From: WHSW01 sp963767285
Lineage (GTDB): Bacteria > Actinomycetota > Thermoleophilia > Solirubrobacterales > 70-9
Direction: 5' to 3'
Assembly (NCBI GenBank): GCA_963767285.1
Contig: CAVYDJ010000003.1
Span: 310,001 to 374,000 of the forward strand
Length of the DNA stretch: 64,000 nt
Within the stretch, counting starts at the first letter, position 1; each line of letters starts with the position of its first letter. Under the pieces are notes generated by a model. The model was given only the letters and a program-made list of their open reading frames with translations, did not search any database and was not told the DNA's origin. Both the position numbers and the translations under genes were made by a program. Of the stretch, positions 1-8,330 are shown piece after piece.

Positions 1-971
1 GCCCGCTCAGCGTCGGGCTCTGCGCGAACGCCGCCGAGGTCGTCCCCGAGCTGCTGCGCCGCGGCTTCGAGGCCGAGATCGTGACCGACCAGACCTCGGC
101 CCACGACCCGCTGGTCGGCTACATCCCGGCGGGGATGTCGCTCGAGGAGGCGGCCGAGCTGCGCGAGCGCGATCCGGACGAGTACGTCAAGCGGGCGCGG
201 GCGTCGTGCGCGGCCCACTGCTTCGCGATGGTCGGCTTCAAGGACGCGGGCGCGGAGGTCTTCGACTACGGCAACAGCCTGCGTCGCGAGGCCGAGCTCG
301 GCGGCTTCGAGCGCGCCTTCGACTACCCGGGCTTCGTCCCCGCCTACATCCGGCCGCTCTTCGAGGAGGGGAAGGGGCCGTTCCGCTGGGCGGCCCTGTC
401 GGGCGATCCCGCGGACATCGCCGCGACCGACCGCGCCGTGCTGGAGGAGTTCCCCGAGGACGAGGCGCTGGCGCGCTGGATCCGTATGGCGGGCGAGCGC
501 ATCGCCTTCCAGGGACTGCCCGCGCGGATCTGCTGGCTCGGCTACGGCGCCCGCCGGCGGCTGGGACTGCGCTTCAACGAGATGGTCGCCGCCGGGGAGA
601 TCAGCGCCCCGATCGTGATCGGGCGCGACCACCTCGACTCCGGGTCCGTGGCCTCGCCGTACCGTGAGACCGAGTCGATGCTCGACGGCTCGGACGCGAT
701 CGCCGATTGGCCGCTGCTGAACGCGCTCGTCAACACCGCCGCCGGGGCGACCTGGGTGTCGATTCACCACGGCGGCGGGGTCGGGATCGGGCGTTCGATC
801 CACGCCGGGATGGTCTGCGTCGCCGATGGCACCGAGCTCGCCGCCGAGAAGCTCGATCGCGTGCTGACGGCGGACCCGGGCATGGGGGTGATCCGCCACG
901 CCGACGCGGGTTACGAGCGCGCGCTCGAGGTCGCACGCGAGCGCGGCATCCGCGTCCCGATGGCGGAATGA
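1..971 (+). CDS. hutU: Urocanate hydratase, C-terminal part (5' end outside window)
   Basis: Second enzyme of histidine degradation: hydrates urocanate to 4-imidazolone-5-propionate using tightly bound NAD+ in the cytoplasm. The reading frame is open from base 3, and residues before the first in-window GTG (base 81) already match the family (CANAAEVVPELL), so the gene starts upstream of the window. Family motifs are TDQTSAHDPL just after base 81 and the HHGGGVGIG loop near base 765, followed by the usual C-terminal region. The TGA stop overlaps the ATG of the next gene (ATGA at 968-971), so it is the upstream member of a translationally coupled hut operon. Only the truncation limits the call. 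Confidence 0.95.
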   Translation, partial: PLSVGLCANAAEVVPELLRRGFEAEIVTDQTSAHDPLVGYIPAGMSLEEAAELRERDPDEYVKRARASCAAHCFAMVGFKDAGAEVFDYGNSLRREAELGGFERAFDYPGFVPAYIRPLFEEGKGPFRWAALSGDPADIAATDRAVLEEFPEDEALARWIRMAGERIAFQGLPARICWLGYGARRRLGLRFNEMVAAGEISAPIVIGRDHLDSGSVASPYRETESMLDGSDAIADWPLLNALVNTAAGATWVSIHHGGGVGIGRSIHAGMVCVADGTELAAEKLDRVLTADPGMGVIRHADAGYERALEVARERGIRVPMAE

Positions 972-1543
972 CGGTCTTGCAGATCCGCGAGCTCGGCGAT
1001 CCGGTGCTGCGCGAGCGCGCGCGGGACGTATCGCCGGAAGAGCTCGCGTCGCCCGAGGTTCAGACGCTGATCGACGACATGATCGAGACGAAGCGCGGCG
1101 CGAACGGCGCCGGGCTCGCGGCGCCGCAGGTGGGCGAACCGCTGCGCATCGCGATCGCCGAGGTCGAGGCGGGCAACCCGCGCTACCCGTACAAGCCGCC
1201 GATCCCGCTGACGGTCTTCGTCAACCCGGTGATCGAGCCACTCGACGACGAGGTCGCGCGGATCAACGAAGGCTGCCTGTCGATCCCGAACCTGCGCGGC
1301 GAGCTCGAACGCCACGTCAACGTGCGGGTCCGATACCTCGACCGGGAGGGGGCCGAGCGGGAGGAGGTCAAGCGCGGACTGACCGCGGGCACGTTCCAGC
1401 ACGAGGTCGACCACCTCGACGGGATCCTGTTCGTCGACCGCGCCGACCTCCGCACGCTGGCCGGCTGGGACGAGTACGAGCGCTTCCACCGGGACGGGTG
1501 GGAGCGGCGCGCGCGTGAACTCGTCGAGCGGGTGGGCTCGTGA
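968..1543 (+). CDS. def: Peptide-deformylase-family metalloenzyme inside the hut operon
   Basis: A 191-residue protein of the peptide deformylase family, metal hydrolases that remove formyl groups from N-formyl amino acids. All three family motifs are intact: GAGLAAPQVG (about residues 38-47), EGCLSIP (about 101-107) and QHEVDHLDG (about 143-151), giving the Cys and two His metal ligands and the catalytic Glu. It overlaps hutU by ATGA and hutF by GTGA, so it is co-translated with histidine-degradation genes. The housekeeping role would be removal of formyl from nascent Met. In this setting it may instead deformylate N-formylglutamate, the product of HutF, since no HutG is in view; this is inference. 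The start is fixed by the overlap. Confidence 0.9.
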   Translation: MTVLQIRELGDPVLRERARDVSPEELASPEVQTLIDDMIETKRGANGAGLAAPQVGEPLRIAIAEVEAGNPRYPYKPPIPLTVFVNPVIEPLDDEVARINEGCLSIPNLRGELERHVNVRVRYLDREGAEREEVKRGLTAGTFQHEVDHLDGILFVDRADLRTLAGWDEYERFHRDGWERRARELVERVGS

Positions 1544-2871
1544 CGGCCTACTGGTGCGAACTGGCCTGGCTGGGCGGCGACGCCGCCGAGTCCGGCGTCC
1601 TCGTCGCGCTCGACGGCGAGCGCATCGCCTCGGTGGAGACCGGCTGCGCCGGTCCGCCGGCAGGCGCGACCCGCCTGGACGGGCTGACGCTGCCCGGGTT
1701 CGCGAACGCCCACTCCCATGCGTTCCACCGCGCCCTGCGCGGGAGCACCCAGCGCGGTGGCGGGACGTTCTGGACCTGGCGCGAGGACATGTACGCGCTC
1801 GCGGCCCGTCTCGATCCGGACTCTTACAGGAACCTGGCCCGGGCAACGTTCGGAGAGATGGCGCTCGCCGGGATCACCGCGGTCGGCGAGTTCCACTACC
1901 TCCATCACGGCCCCGGCGGTGCGCCCTACGACGATCCGAACGAGATCGGCGCGGCGTTGATCGCCGCCGCGCGCGAGGCCGGGATCCGGGTCACGCTGCT
2001 CGACACCTGCTACCTGCAGGGCGGGGTCGGCGAGCCGCTGAACGAGGTCCAGCGGCGGTTCGCCGACGCCGACGCCGACGCCTGGGCCGATCGCGTCGAC
2101 GGGCTCTCGGACGCCGATGGGGTGCGGATCGGCGCCGCGATCCACAGCGTTCGTGCCGTCGACCCGGCGTCGGCGGCGAGGGTCGCGGCCTGGGCGGCGG
2201 AGCTCGAGCGCCCGTTGCACGCGCACGTCTCCGAGCAGCCGGCCGAGAACGTCGCGTGCCTGGATGCCTACCGCGCGACCCCGGTGGGCGTGCTGGAGGA
2301 GGCCGGCGCGCTCGGCACCGGCTTCACCGCGGTTCACGCCACCCATCTGACCGGGCCCGACGTCGCGGCGCTCGGAGGCTGCGGGGGCCATTGCTGCCTG
2401 TGCCCGACCACCGAACGTGACCTCGCCGACGGGATCGGCCCGGCCAGTGCGCTGGCCGCGGCCGGCGCGACGCTGGCGCTCGGGTCAGACTCACACGCGG
2501 TGATCGACCAGCTCGAGGAGGCGCGGGCGATGGAGCTCGACGAGCGTCTGGCGAGCGGCGAGCGCGGCCGGCTCCCGGCCGCGGAGCTGCTGCGCGCCGC
2601 GACCGCGGGCGGGCACGCCGCGCTCGGCTGGCCGGAGGCCGGGGTGATCGCCGCCGGCGCCTACGCGGATCTCGTCACGATCCGGCTCGACGGCGTGCGC
2701 CTGGCCGGGACGACGCCGGAGACGGCGCTCGAGGGAGTGGTCTTCGCCGCGACCGCGGCGGATGTCGACGGCGTGGTCTGCGGCGGGCGCGAGGTCGTGC
2801 GCGAGGGCCGGCACGTCGAGCTGGACGTGGCCACGGAGCTGCGGGAGTCGATCGCGGAGGTCATCGGATGA
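1540..2871 (+). CDS. hutF: Formimidoylglutamate deiminase
   Basis: Amidohydrolase-superfamily enzyme (443 residues) that converts N-formimidoyl-L-glutamate to N-formyl-L-glutamate and ammonia. Visible motifs are the metal-binding ANAHSHAFHRALRG segment (about residues 56-69), HVSEQ in mid-protein, the HATHLTG segment, and LGSDSHAVIDQLEEAR carrying the late metal-ligand Asp. Length is normal. The GTG start at 1540 overlaps the upstream stop by 4 nt, and its stop overlaps the hutI ATG. Presence of HutF implies the five-step route through formylglutamate rather than direct FIG hydrolysis, so a formylglutamate deformylase is needed. HutF versus a related guanine-deaminase-like amidohydrolase is settled by motifs and operon. 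Confidence 0.95.
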   Translation: MTAYWCELAWLGGDAAESGVLVALDGERIASVETGCAGPPAGATRLDGLTLPGFANAHSHAFHRALRGSTQRGGGTFWTWREDMYALAARLDPDSYRNLARATFGEMALAGITAVGEFHYLHHGPGGAPYDDPNEIGAALIAAAREAGIRVTLLDTCYLQGGVGEPLNEVQRRFADADADAWADRVDGLSDADGVRIGAAIHSVRAVDPASAARVAAWAAELERPLHAHVSEQPAENVACLDAYRATPVGVLEEAGALGTGFTAVHATHLTGPDVAALGGCGGHCCLCPTTERDLADGIGPASALAAAGATLALGSDSHAVIDQLEEARAMELDERLASGERGRLPAAELLRAATAGGHAALGWPEAGVIAAGAYADLVTIRLDGVRLAGTTPETALEGVVFAATAADVDGVVCGGREVVREGRHVELDVATELRESIAEVIG

Positions 2872-4037
2872 CGGCGCTGGCGATCGACCGCATCGGCCTC
2901 TTGGTCACCAACGACCCGGAGGTCGGCGAGGGCCCGCTCGGGGTGGTGCGCGACGCGGCGCTGGTGATCGAGGACGGTCGCGTGGCCTCGATCGAGCGCG
3001 CGGGAGTCCAGGCCGATCGGCGTATCGATGCGGCCGGGAGGTGCATGATCCCCGGCTTCGTCGACAGCCACACGCACCTGCTCTTCGCCGGTGAGCGCTC
3101 CGACGAGTTCGCGGCGCGGATGGCCGGCGCTCCCTACGAGGCCGGCGGCATCGCCGTGACGACCGAGGCGACGCGTTCGGCGTCCGACGAGGCGCTGCGC
3201 GAGCTCGGCCGCGCGCGCCGTGCGGAGGCGCTCGCGGCCGGGATCACCCATCTCGAAATCAAGTCCGGTTACGGACTGACCGTGGAGTCCGAGCTGCGCC
3301 TCTGCCTGCTGGCGTCGGAGCTCACCGATGACGTCACCTTCCTGGGCGCCCACCTCGTGCCGCCGGAGTACGAGGGGCGCGCCGACGATTACGTCGCGCT
3401 GGTCTGCGGCGAGATGCTCGCGGCCTGCGCGCCGCACAGCCGCTGGATCGACGTCTTCTGCGAGCGCGGCGCCTTCGATGCCGAGCAGTCCAGGGCCGTG
3501 CTCGCCTCGGGCCGCGACGCCGGCCTGGGCCTGCGGGTGCACGGCAACCAGCTCGGGCCCGGCGATGGTGTTGCGGTGGCGGTCGAGATGGGCGCCGCCT
3601 CGGTCGACCACTGCACCTACCTCTCCGACGGCGACGTCGAGCTGCTCGCCGCATCGAACACCGTCGCGACGTTCCTTCCCGCGACCGACTTCTCGACCCG
3701 CCAGCCCTATCCGGACGCCCGCCGCACGATCGACGCCGGCGTGACGGTCGCGATCGCGACCAACACCAACCCCGGTTCCAGCTACACGACCTCGATGCCG
3801 TTTTGCATCGCGCTCGCAGTCCGCGAGTGCGGGATGACTGTCGACGAGGCGCTGGCCGCGGCGACGCGCGGCGGCGCCCGGGCCCTGCGCCGCGACGACA
3901 TCGGCCACCTGGCGCCCGGCGCGCGCGCCGACGCCGTCGTCCTCGACGCCCCCTCCTACACACACCTGGTCTACCGGCCCGGTGTGCCGCTGACCGCGGC
4001 CGTGCTGACCGGCGGGGAGCTCACGCCGGTCCGGTAG
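2868..4037 (+). CDS. hutI: Imidazolonepropionase
   Basis: Hydrolyses the ring of 4-imidazolone-5-propionate to N-formimidoylglutamate (389 residues, usual length). The motifs seen are DSHTHLLFAGER (HxH metal ligands, about residues 65-76), IKSGYGL, RVHGNQLG and VDHCTYLSDGD. Where most family members have TDxNPGS, this one reads ATNTNPGSS, so the usual metal-site Asp is Asn; see findings. The ATG at 2868 overlaps the hutF stop (ATGA). It is the last gene of the operon in view; the next gene starts 36 bases later and is of another type. Confidence 0.93.
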   Translation: MTALAIDRIGLLVTNDPEVGEGPLGVVRDAALVIEDGRVASIERAGVQADRRIDAAGRCMIPGFVDSHTHLLFAGERSDEFAARMAGAPYEAGGIAVTTEATRSASDEALRELGRARRAEALAAGITHLEIKSGYGLTVESELRLCLLASELTDDVTFLGAHLVPPEYEGRADDYVALVCGEMLAACAPHSRWIDVFCERGAFDAEQSRAVLASGRDAGLGLRVHGNQLGPGDGVAVAVEMGAASVDHCTYLSDGDVELLAASNTVATFLPATDFSTRQPYPDARRTIDAGVTVAIATNTNPGSSYTTSMPFCIALAVRECGMTVDEALAAATRGGARALRRDDIGHLAPGARADAVVLDAPSYTHLVYRPGVPLTAAVLTGGELTPVR

Positions 4038-4073
4038 CGTCTCCGGCGGGCAACCGAAGGGGTTTGGGGCTCG

Positions 4074-5333
4074 ATGTCGATCAGGGTGAAAGCGATGGCG
4101 CTCGGTGCGCTCGTGACCGCGCTTGGCGCGGTGGTCGTGTCGTCGAGCGCCGGCGGGCAGGGGGTCGACGAGACATGCGTGCTCGCGCTGACCAAGTCCG
4201 ACGCCGCGACGCTCAACGTCGCGTATCCGGACGAGAGCGCGATCTACTGGGTCGGCGGCTACCAGATGGCGCCCGGGACCCGGCTGCGCATCCAGGGCGA
4301 GTTCCCCCACGCCCGCTACATGTCGTTCAACGTCTACGACCAGGCCCAGCGCCCGATCGACGCGCTCGCGGACAACGAGGTCGTCCCCGACCCCGGGAGC
4401 CGCAACCCGTTCCGCAAGGGCGCGAAGCGCGGGGCCAAGCAGCGCGCCTACACGCTGTTCGTGGACTTCGGCCCCCGGCCCGAGTCGGCGCAGGACCGCG
4501 CTCCGAACACGCTCTACACGGGCACCGGCCAGGGCGGGACGCCGAACGTCAACGGGGCGCTGATCTACCGCGTCTACACCCCGGACCGCGGCCGCGACGA
4601 GACCGGCGGTACGGGGATTCCGACCGTCACGCTCCAGGCTGCCGGCGGCGGCCCGGCTCCGGAGTCGGCGTGCAGCGACTTCGCCAAGCCGCCCGGGCCG
4701 GGGATCAACCAGGAGGTCGCCGCCTCGGACGCCGAGCTGCCACTGCCGGGCCGCCCGGCCGCCGACCCGCCCGCGTGGCGGAAGTTCGTCAATCTCCTCT
4801 ACACCGTTTCACCGAGCGACACGACGCAGGAACTCGGCGGCAGCGGCGGCTTCTTCTCCAACGTCCACAACGCGTACCTGGCGGCGTCGGTCAACCGCGA
4901 GTACGGGCAGGTCCTCGTGACGCGGATGCGCGCGCCGACCTTCCCCGACACCCGCCGCGGCGCAAAGCGCATGCGGCCCGCCGAGCTTCGCTATTTCTCG
5001 CTGTGCGAGAACGAGTTCGCCTCGCAGCGCTTCATCGCCTGCCGCGCCGACGACCAGACGGTGGTCGACCGCCACGGCTTCGCCACCTACGTGATGAGCA
5101 CCCCCGCCGAGCGGCCCGCCACGGCGACCAGGAAGTGCGGCGTGACGTGGCTGCCCTGGGGTCCGTTCCGCAGCGGCCTGCTGATCTACCGCCACATGCT
5201 CCCGTCACCGGGATTCGCGGAGTCGATCCAGCTGGCCGAGGCCGAGCACGAAGCCGAGACGATGGGGGACTACTACCCGAGCTCGCGCTACTACCCCGAC
5301 GGCGCCGCCTACGACGGCCAGGCCCGCTGCTAG
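4074..5333 (+). CDS. Exported protein of unknown function
   Basis: A 419-residue protein with an N-terminal hydrophobic segment (about residues 5-28) preceded by Arg and Lys and followed by small residues, which fits a Sec signal peptide. The mature part has scattered Cys and a conserved-looking block around HARYMSFNVYD and ALADNEVVPDPGS (about residues 80-110), rich in aromatic residues and without a known catalytic motif. I recognise it only as a type of exported protein common in actinobacteria and do not assign a function. It stands alone 36 bases after hutI. Its TAG stop lies within a CTAG shared with the convergent gene. Confidence 0.8.
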   Translation: MSIRVKAMALGALVTALGAVVVSSSAGGQGVDETCVLALTKSDAATLNVAYPDESAIYWVGGYQMAPGTRLRIQGEFPHARYMSFNVYDQAQRPIDALADNEVVPDPGSRNPFRKGAKRGAKQRAYTLFVDFGPRPESAQDRAPNTLYTGTGQGGTPNVNGALIYRVYTPDRGRDETGGTGIPTVTLQAAGGGPAPESACSDFAKPPGPGINQEVAASDAELPLPGRPAADPPAWRKFVNLLYTVSPSDTTQELGGSGGFFSNVHNAYLAASVNREYGQVLVTRMRAPTFPDTRRGAKRMRPAELRYFSLCENEFASQRFIACRADDQTVVDRHGFATYVMSTPAERPATATRKCGVTWLPWGPFRSGLLIYRHMLPSPGFAESIQLAEAEHEAETMGDYYPSSRYYPDGAAYDGQARC

Positions 5334-6637
5334 CGCAGCCTGAGCTCGTCCCGCGCGGCGAACGCGAGGTACGGGGTGATCGTGGCCTTCGCGGCCGCCC
5401 CCGCCTCCAGCGCCTCGCGCAGCTGCGGGCCCAGCCTGAGCCGGACGGTCCGCGTGCGGGGCCCGTCGGGGGGCGGCTCGTCGCCGAAGTTGAACGCCTT
5501 CCGGACCCGCGCCGTCGTGTCCGGCCCGCCGAGGGCGACGGTGCCCGCGCAGCGCCCCGCGAATTCGTCGATTCGCCGCAGGTTCACGACCACCGCCCCG
5601 CCGACCCGGGTTGCTTTGGTGGCGTCGACCTCGCAGGCGATCGAGGCCCTGCGGCTGCAGTGCTTGCCCGGGGCACCCGGCGGGCGGGGCGGCCGCGGGG
5701 CGTCGGCGGCGCAGAGCACCCGCTCGAGGCGGATCGGCTCGGCGGTCATGATCCCGTCCGCGTCCCAGTCGAGCAACTGGCGCATCGTCGGCTCGTCGTT
5801 GATCGTCCAGACGTGAACGCCGTAGCCGTCGGCGTGGGCGCGGTCGACGAACGGCTCGTCGACGACCGTGATCCCGCTGAACGAGATCGGCACCTGGAAG
5901 GCAACCGTCCCCTCGGGCGGGGGCTGGCCGCCGAGCACGTAGCCGGCGGTGCCGGCGATCGCCGGGGCGAGGTCGATCTGCGGCGCGAGCTGGTGGAAGC
6001 GGGTCAGCGCGGTGTCGTTGAACGAGGCGACGATGATCCCCTCGGTGCGCCCGAGCTCGTTGAGGAACGTGGCTAGGGCCTCCGCGTTGCGCAGGAAGGA
6101 GGCCTCGTCGGAGTCGGCCGCGCCCTTGATCTCGATGTTGATCGGCACCCGCGGATAGGCGGCCATGACCTCGCCGAGGGTGGGAATACGGAAGTCGTCG
6201 GGCTCGAAGCCGCGCGGCGGCTTGCGCTCCCCGGTCCGCACGCCGCGGTAGGGGTAGGAGGCGGCCGGCAGGTCCGCCTCGGTCCCCTCGCCCGGGACGA
6301 GGTTGTAGCCGGCGTCCAGGGCCTGAATCTCGGAGATGTTGTAGTCGTAGACGCGCCCGGTGCCGTTCGTGGTCCGGTCGACGGTCGCGTCATGCAGGAC
6401 GACCAGCTCGCCGTCGGCGCTGGTGTGGATGTCGACCTCGAGCATGTCGGCGCCCAGGCGCATGGCCCGCTCGTAGGCGTACATCGTGTTCGAGGGCGCC
6501 TCGTCCTCGCCGCCCTGATGGGCGATGTTGAGGTTCCGCAGGCCGAGCCAGTCGGTCTCGGCGGCGGTGGCAGGGCTCGCGACCCCGGCCGCGAGCGCGA
6601 CGATCAGCAGCACCTGCCATGTCCGGACCCGCGCCAT
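5330..6637 (-). CDS. Exported glycerophosphodiester phosphodiesterase family protein
   Basis: A 435-residue GDPD-family protein, expected to cleave glycerophosphodiesters to glycerol-3-phosphate and an alcohol outside the membrane. ATG at 6637 gives a signal peptide (about residues 6-26, ending TAA). The GDPD barrel follows: AHQGG near residue 38, EVDIHTSADGELVVLHDATVD near 68, an INIEIKG strand, and VHVWTINDE near the end of the barrel. The usual HRG and PENT motifs read HQGG and PSNT here, so activity is uncertain although the ExD and second His are kept. A roughly 130-residue Cys- and Arg-rich C-terminal domain is unassigned. The open frame extends far upstream, but that part runs through the next gene and lacks GDPD features. 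Confidence 0.85.
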   Translation of the reverse strand: MARVRTWQVLLIVALAAGVASPATAAETDWLGLRNLNIAHQGGEDEAPSNTMYAYERAMRLGADMLEVDIHTSADGELVVLHDATVDRTTNGTGRVYDYNISEIQALDAGYNLVPGEGTEADLPAASYPYRGVRTGERKPPRGFEPDDFRIPTLGEVMAAYPRVPINIEIKGAADSDEASFLRNAEALATFLNELGRTEGIIVASFNDTALTRFHQLAPQIDLAPAIAGTAGYVLGGQPPPEGTVAFQVPISFSGITVVDEPFVDRAHADGYGVHVWTINDEPTMRQLLDWDADGIMTAEPIRLERVLCAADAPRPPRPPGAPGKHCSRRASIACEVDATKATRVGGAVVVNLRRIDEFAGRCAGTVALGGPDTTARVRKAFNFGDEPPPDGPRTRTVRLRLGPQLREALEAGAAAKATITPYLAFAARDELRLR

Positions 6638-6648
6638 CGCGCGCAAGC

Positions 6649-7128
6649 CTAGCTCCGGCGCAGCCGCAGCATCGGCAGCTCGCGCAGCACGGCCTGCTCC
6701 GCGTCCCCGTCGAACCCGTTCACCCGGGCGAGCATCCGCAAGATCATCCGGCTGTAGCGCGGGTGCGCGTCGCGATAGGCGTCCATGGCCGCGCGGCGGC
6801 CGGCCTCGTCGAGCTCCTCCCATTCGACGTGCCGCGCCTCGCTGCGGACGTGGACCTCTTCCAGCCCGCCGGCGACCACGTTGCGATACCAGTCGGAGTC
6901 CCGGCCGTACATCGGCGAGACGATGATGTCGCCGGACTCCGGCTCCTCGGTGAGGATCTCGACCGGTGTCTTGTAGACCTTGCCGCTCTTGCGGCCGCGG
7001 TGGACGAGGACGATCACCGGCGCCGGTGAGAGCCCCTGAAGCATCCACCGGGTCCCTTTGCGATCCAGGATTCCCGGCATGCGCATGGCTCGACCCAGAA
7101 CCCGATCCCCACGCGACTTCGCGCTCAT
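6649..7128 (-). CDS. Nitroreductase/deazaflavin-dependent oxidoreductase (Ddn/DUF385-like)
   Basis: A 159-residue protein resembling the split-barrel deazaflavin (F420)-dependent nitroreductase family of actinobacteria. The signature is the VLVHRGRKSGKVYKTPVEI strand pair (about residues 38-56), then a glycine-rich IIVSPMYGRDSDWYRNVVAGG segment (about 65-85) where family members contact the cofactor. The C-terminal half is helical. F420 binding is inferred from the family; relatives also bind heme or FMN. The ATG at 7128 is chosen; another in-frame ATG at 7140 adds four residues. It is 11 bases upstream of the GDPD gene on the same strand and probably cotranscribed with it. Confidence 0.8.
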   Translation of the reverse strand: MSAKSRGDRVLGRAMRMPGILDRKGTRWMLQGLSPAPVIVLVHRGRKSGKVYKTPVEILTEEPESGDIIVSPMYGRDSDWYRNVVAGGLEEVHVRSEARHVEWEELDEAGRRAAMDAYRDAHPRYSRMILRMLARVNGFDGDAEQAVLRELPMLRLRRS

Positions 7129-7160
7129 ACCGCCAAGCATGACGCCTAGACTCGGCGCCG

Positions 7161-7240
<80 letters not shown>

Positions 7241-7320
7241 TGGTTAAGCGCGATTCGTGCGCCGGGCATGCGACAACCGCTCGTGGTGGATATCCGCAAT
7301 TTGCGCTCGATTATCGGGAG

Positions 7321-7350
7321 TTTGGGCACAAAATGAGCCTTGTGCCCAAA
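7321..7350. repeat. Perfect 11-bp inverted repeat with 8-bp spacer
   Basis: TTTGGGCACAA (7321-7331) and TTGTGCCCAAA (7340-7350) are perfect inverted arms around an 8-base centre. It lies between the broken and intact tRNA-Arg copies. A half-site sharing the ten bases TTGTGCCCAA recurs at 8167-8176, near the other end of this small island. There is no T-tract on either side, so it is not a classical terminator. An operator or a recombinase site is possible; neither is shown. Confidence 0.8.
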
Positions 7351-7411
7351 CCATCGGACTCCTTCTGCGGACACCGGAGGCGCCGCCGACGCCGGCGGCA
7401 GACTGCCGGAC

Positions 7412-7789
7412 GTGCCGGAATCTCCCGACGATCCCCTGAGCAGGATCGAGTCGATGGTCGAGATCATCGGTCTCGCCCACGCCGCGATCTTCACTCAGCA
7501 TCGCCTGCTCATCGATCGCGGCCGCGATGACGAGCGCGGTCGCGCACTGCTCGACGAGTCGGTGCAAATCGTCTTCACCGATGCGCCGAGCGCTACGGGC
7601 GAGGCGCGATCGCTGGCCGAACGCTGGGGAGAGCAGCAGCTCCTGGACCCGGTTGCGGCAGAGGAGACACAAGCGCTGCTCGGAGCGGAGCTCGAGGAAG
7701 CCGAGCGCCGGCTCGCGGCGCTGCTGGCCCGCCAGGAGGAGATCACAGCCGAGATGAGCCGACTGGCGGCTGGGGGCCCGGGCGGGTAG
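7412..7789 (+). CDS. Small helical protein of unknown function
   Basis: An open frame with GTG at 7412 (125 residues) or ATG at 7454 (111 residues). The N-terminal part (IIGLAHAAIFTQHRLLIDRG) and the C-terminal third (Ala, Glu, Arg and Leu heptads, about residues 85-118) look helical, the latter coiled-coil. There is no known motif. It lies inside the tRNA-Arg island, converges with the next small gene 12 bases away, and has no clear Shine-Dalgarno. The composition is protein-like and less Arg/Pro-biased than shadow frames here, which supports a real gene. The function is unknown. Confidence 0.5.
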   Translation: MPESPDDPLSRIESMVEIIGLAHAAIFTQHRLLIDRGRDDERGRALLDESVQIVFTDAPSATGEARSLAERWGEQQLLDPVAAEETQALLGAELEEAERRLAALLARQEEITAEMSRLAAGGPGG

Positions 7790-7801
7790 CGGGACCGGAG
7801 C

Positions 7802-8032
7802 TCAGCGGTTGGTGGCGAGGCGGTCTCGCGAGGCCTGCTCAAAGCGATCGGCCGCCGTCAGTGCGGCCCGCCGCTGTCCGCGGCTCTCAGCGGTCTCCGC
7901 GAGCGTGCGATAGCGGCGCGCGAGGTCGTCCAGTTCCTCGGGCGTGAAGCTCCCTTGCTCCAGATTCTCGTCGAGGCGCTGCAGCCATTGGCCGCGAAGC
8001 TCGTCCAGCTCGGTGCCGCCTTTGGCCGCCAT
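7802..8032 (-). CDS. Small charged protein of unknown function
   Basis: A 76-residue acidic and helical protein starting at ATG 8032 (MAAKGGTELDELRGQW), with pattern DELxxQWLxRLDENLEQGSFTPEELDDLARRY suggesting two or three amphipathic helices. It has no membrane segment or known motif. An in-frame extension upstream to 8176 is rich in Arg, Ser and Pro and looks non-coding, so the shorter start is preferred. It converges with the preceding small gene and is one of only two candidate genes between the two tRNA-Arg copies. Real-gene status is likely from its composition only. Confidence 0.55.
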   Translation of the reverse strand: MAAKGGTELDELRGQWLQRLDENLEQGSFTPEELDDLARRYRTLAETAESRGQRRAALTAADRFEQASRDRLATNR

Positions 8033-8253
8033 GGGCCAATCGTACCTGCGGATCCGGCCAGTCGTAACCGGAGGTCGACTGCCAAGCCGGGAGTCGCTCG
8101 ATTTCGCCGCGATCCCGCATCGGGACTGGGCTTCGGGCCCGTTCCACCTCGTCCTTACGGCAGGGTTTGTGCCCAATCAAGAGCGCCCATCGACGTCATG
8201 AGATAGTCGCTCCTGAGCAGGAAACCGCTTCCTAGAGCCATAAACTCGGGGCA

Positions 8254-8327
<74 letters not shown>

Positions 8328-8330
8328 TTC

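Noticed and set aside
81..971. GTG at 81 as the start of urocanate hydratase
   Set aside because: Upstream codons to base 3 already match the family, so the gene continues beyond the window edge.
6638..7048. Long N-terminal extension of the GDPD
   Set aside because: It reads through the Ddn-like gene in another frame; the signal peptide begins at the ATG at 6637.
7321..7350. Palindrome as a rho-independent terminator
   Set aside because: There is no T-tract on either strand and no gene ends just before it.
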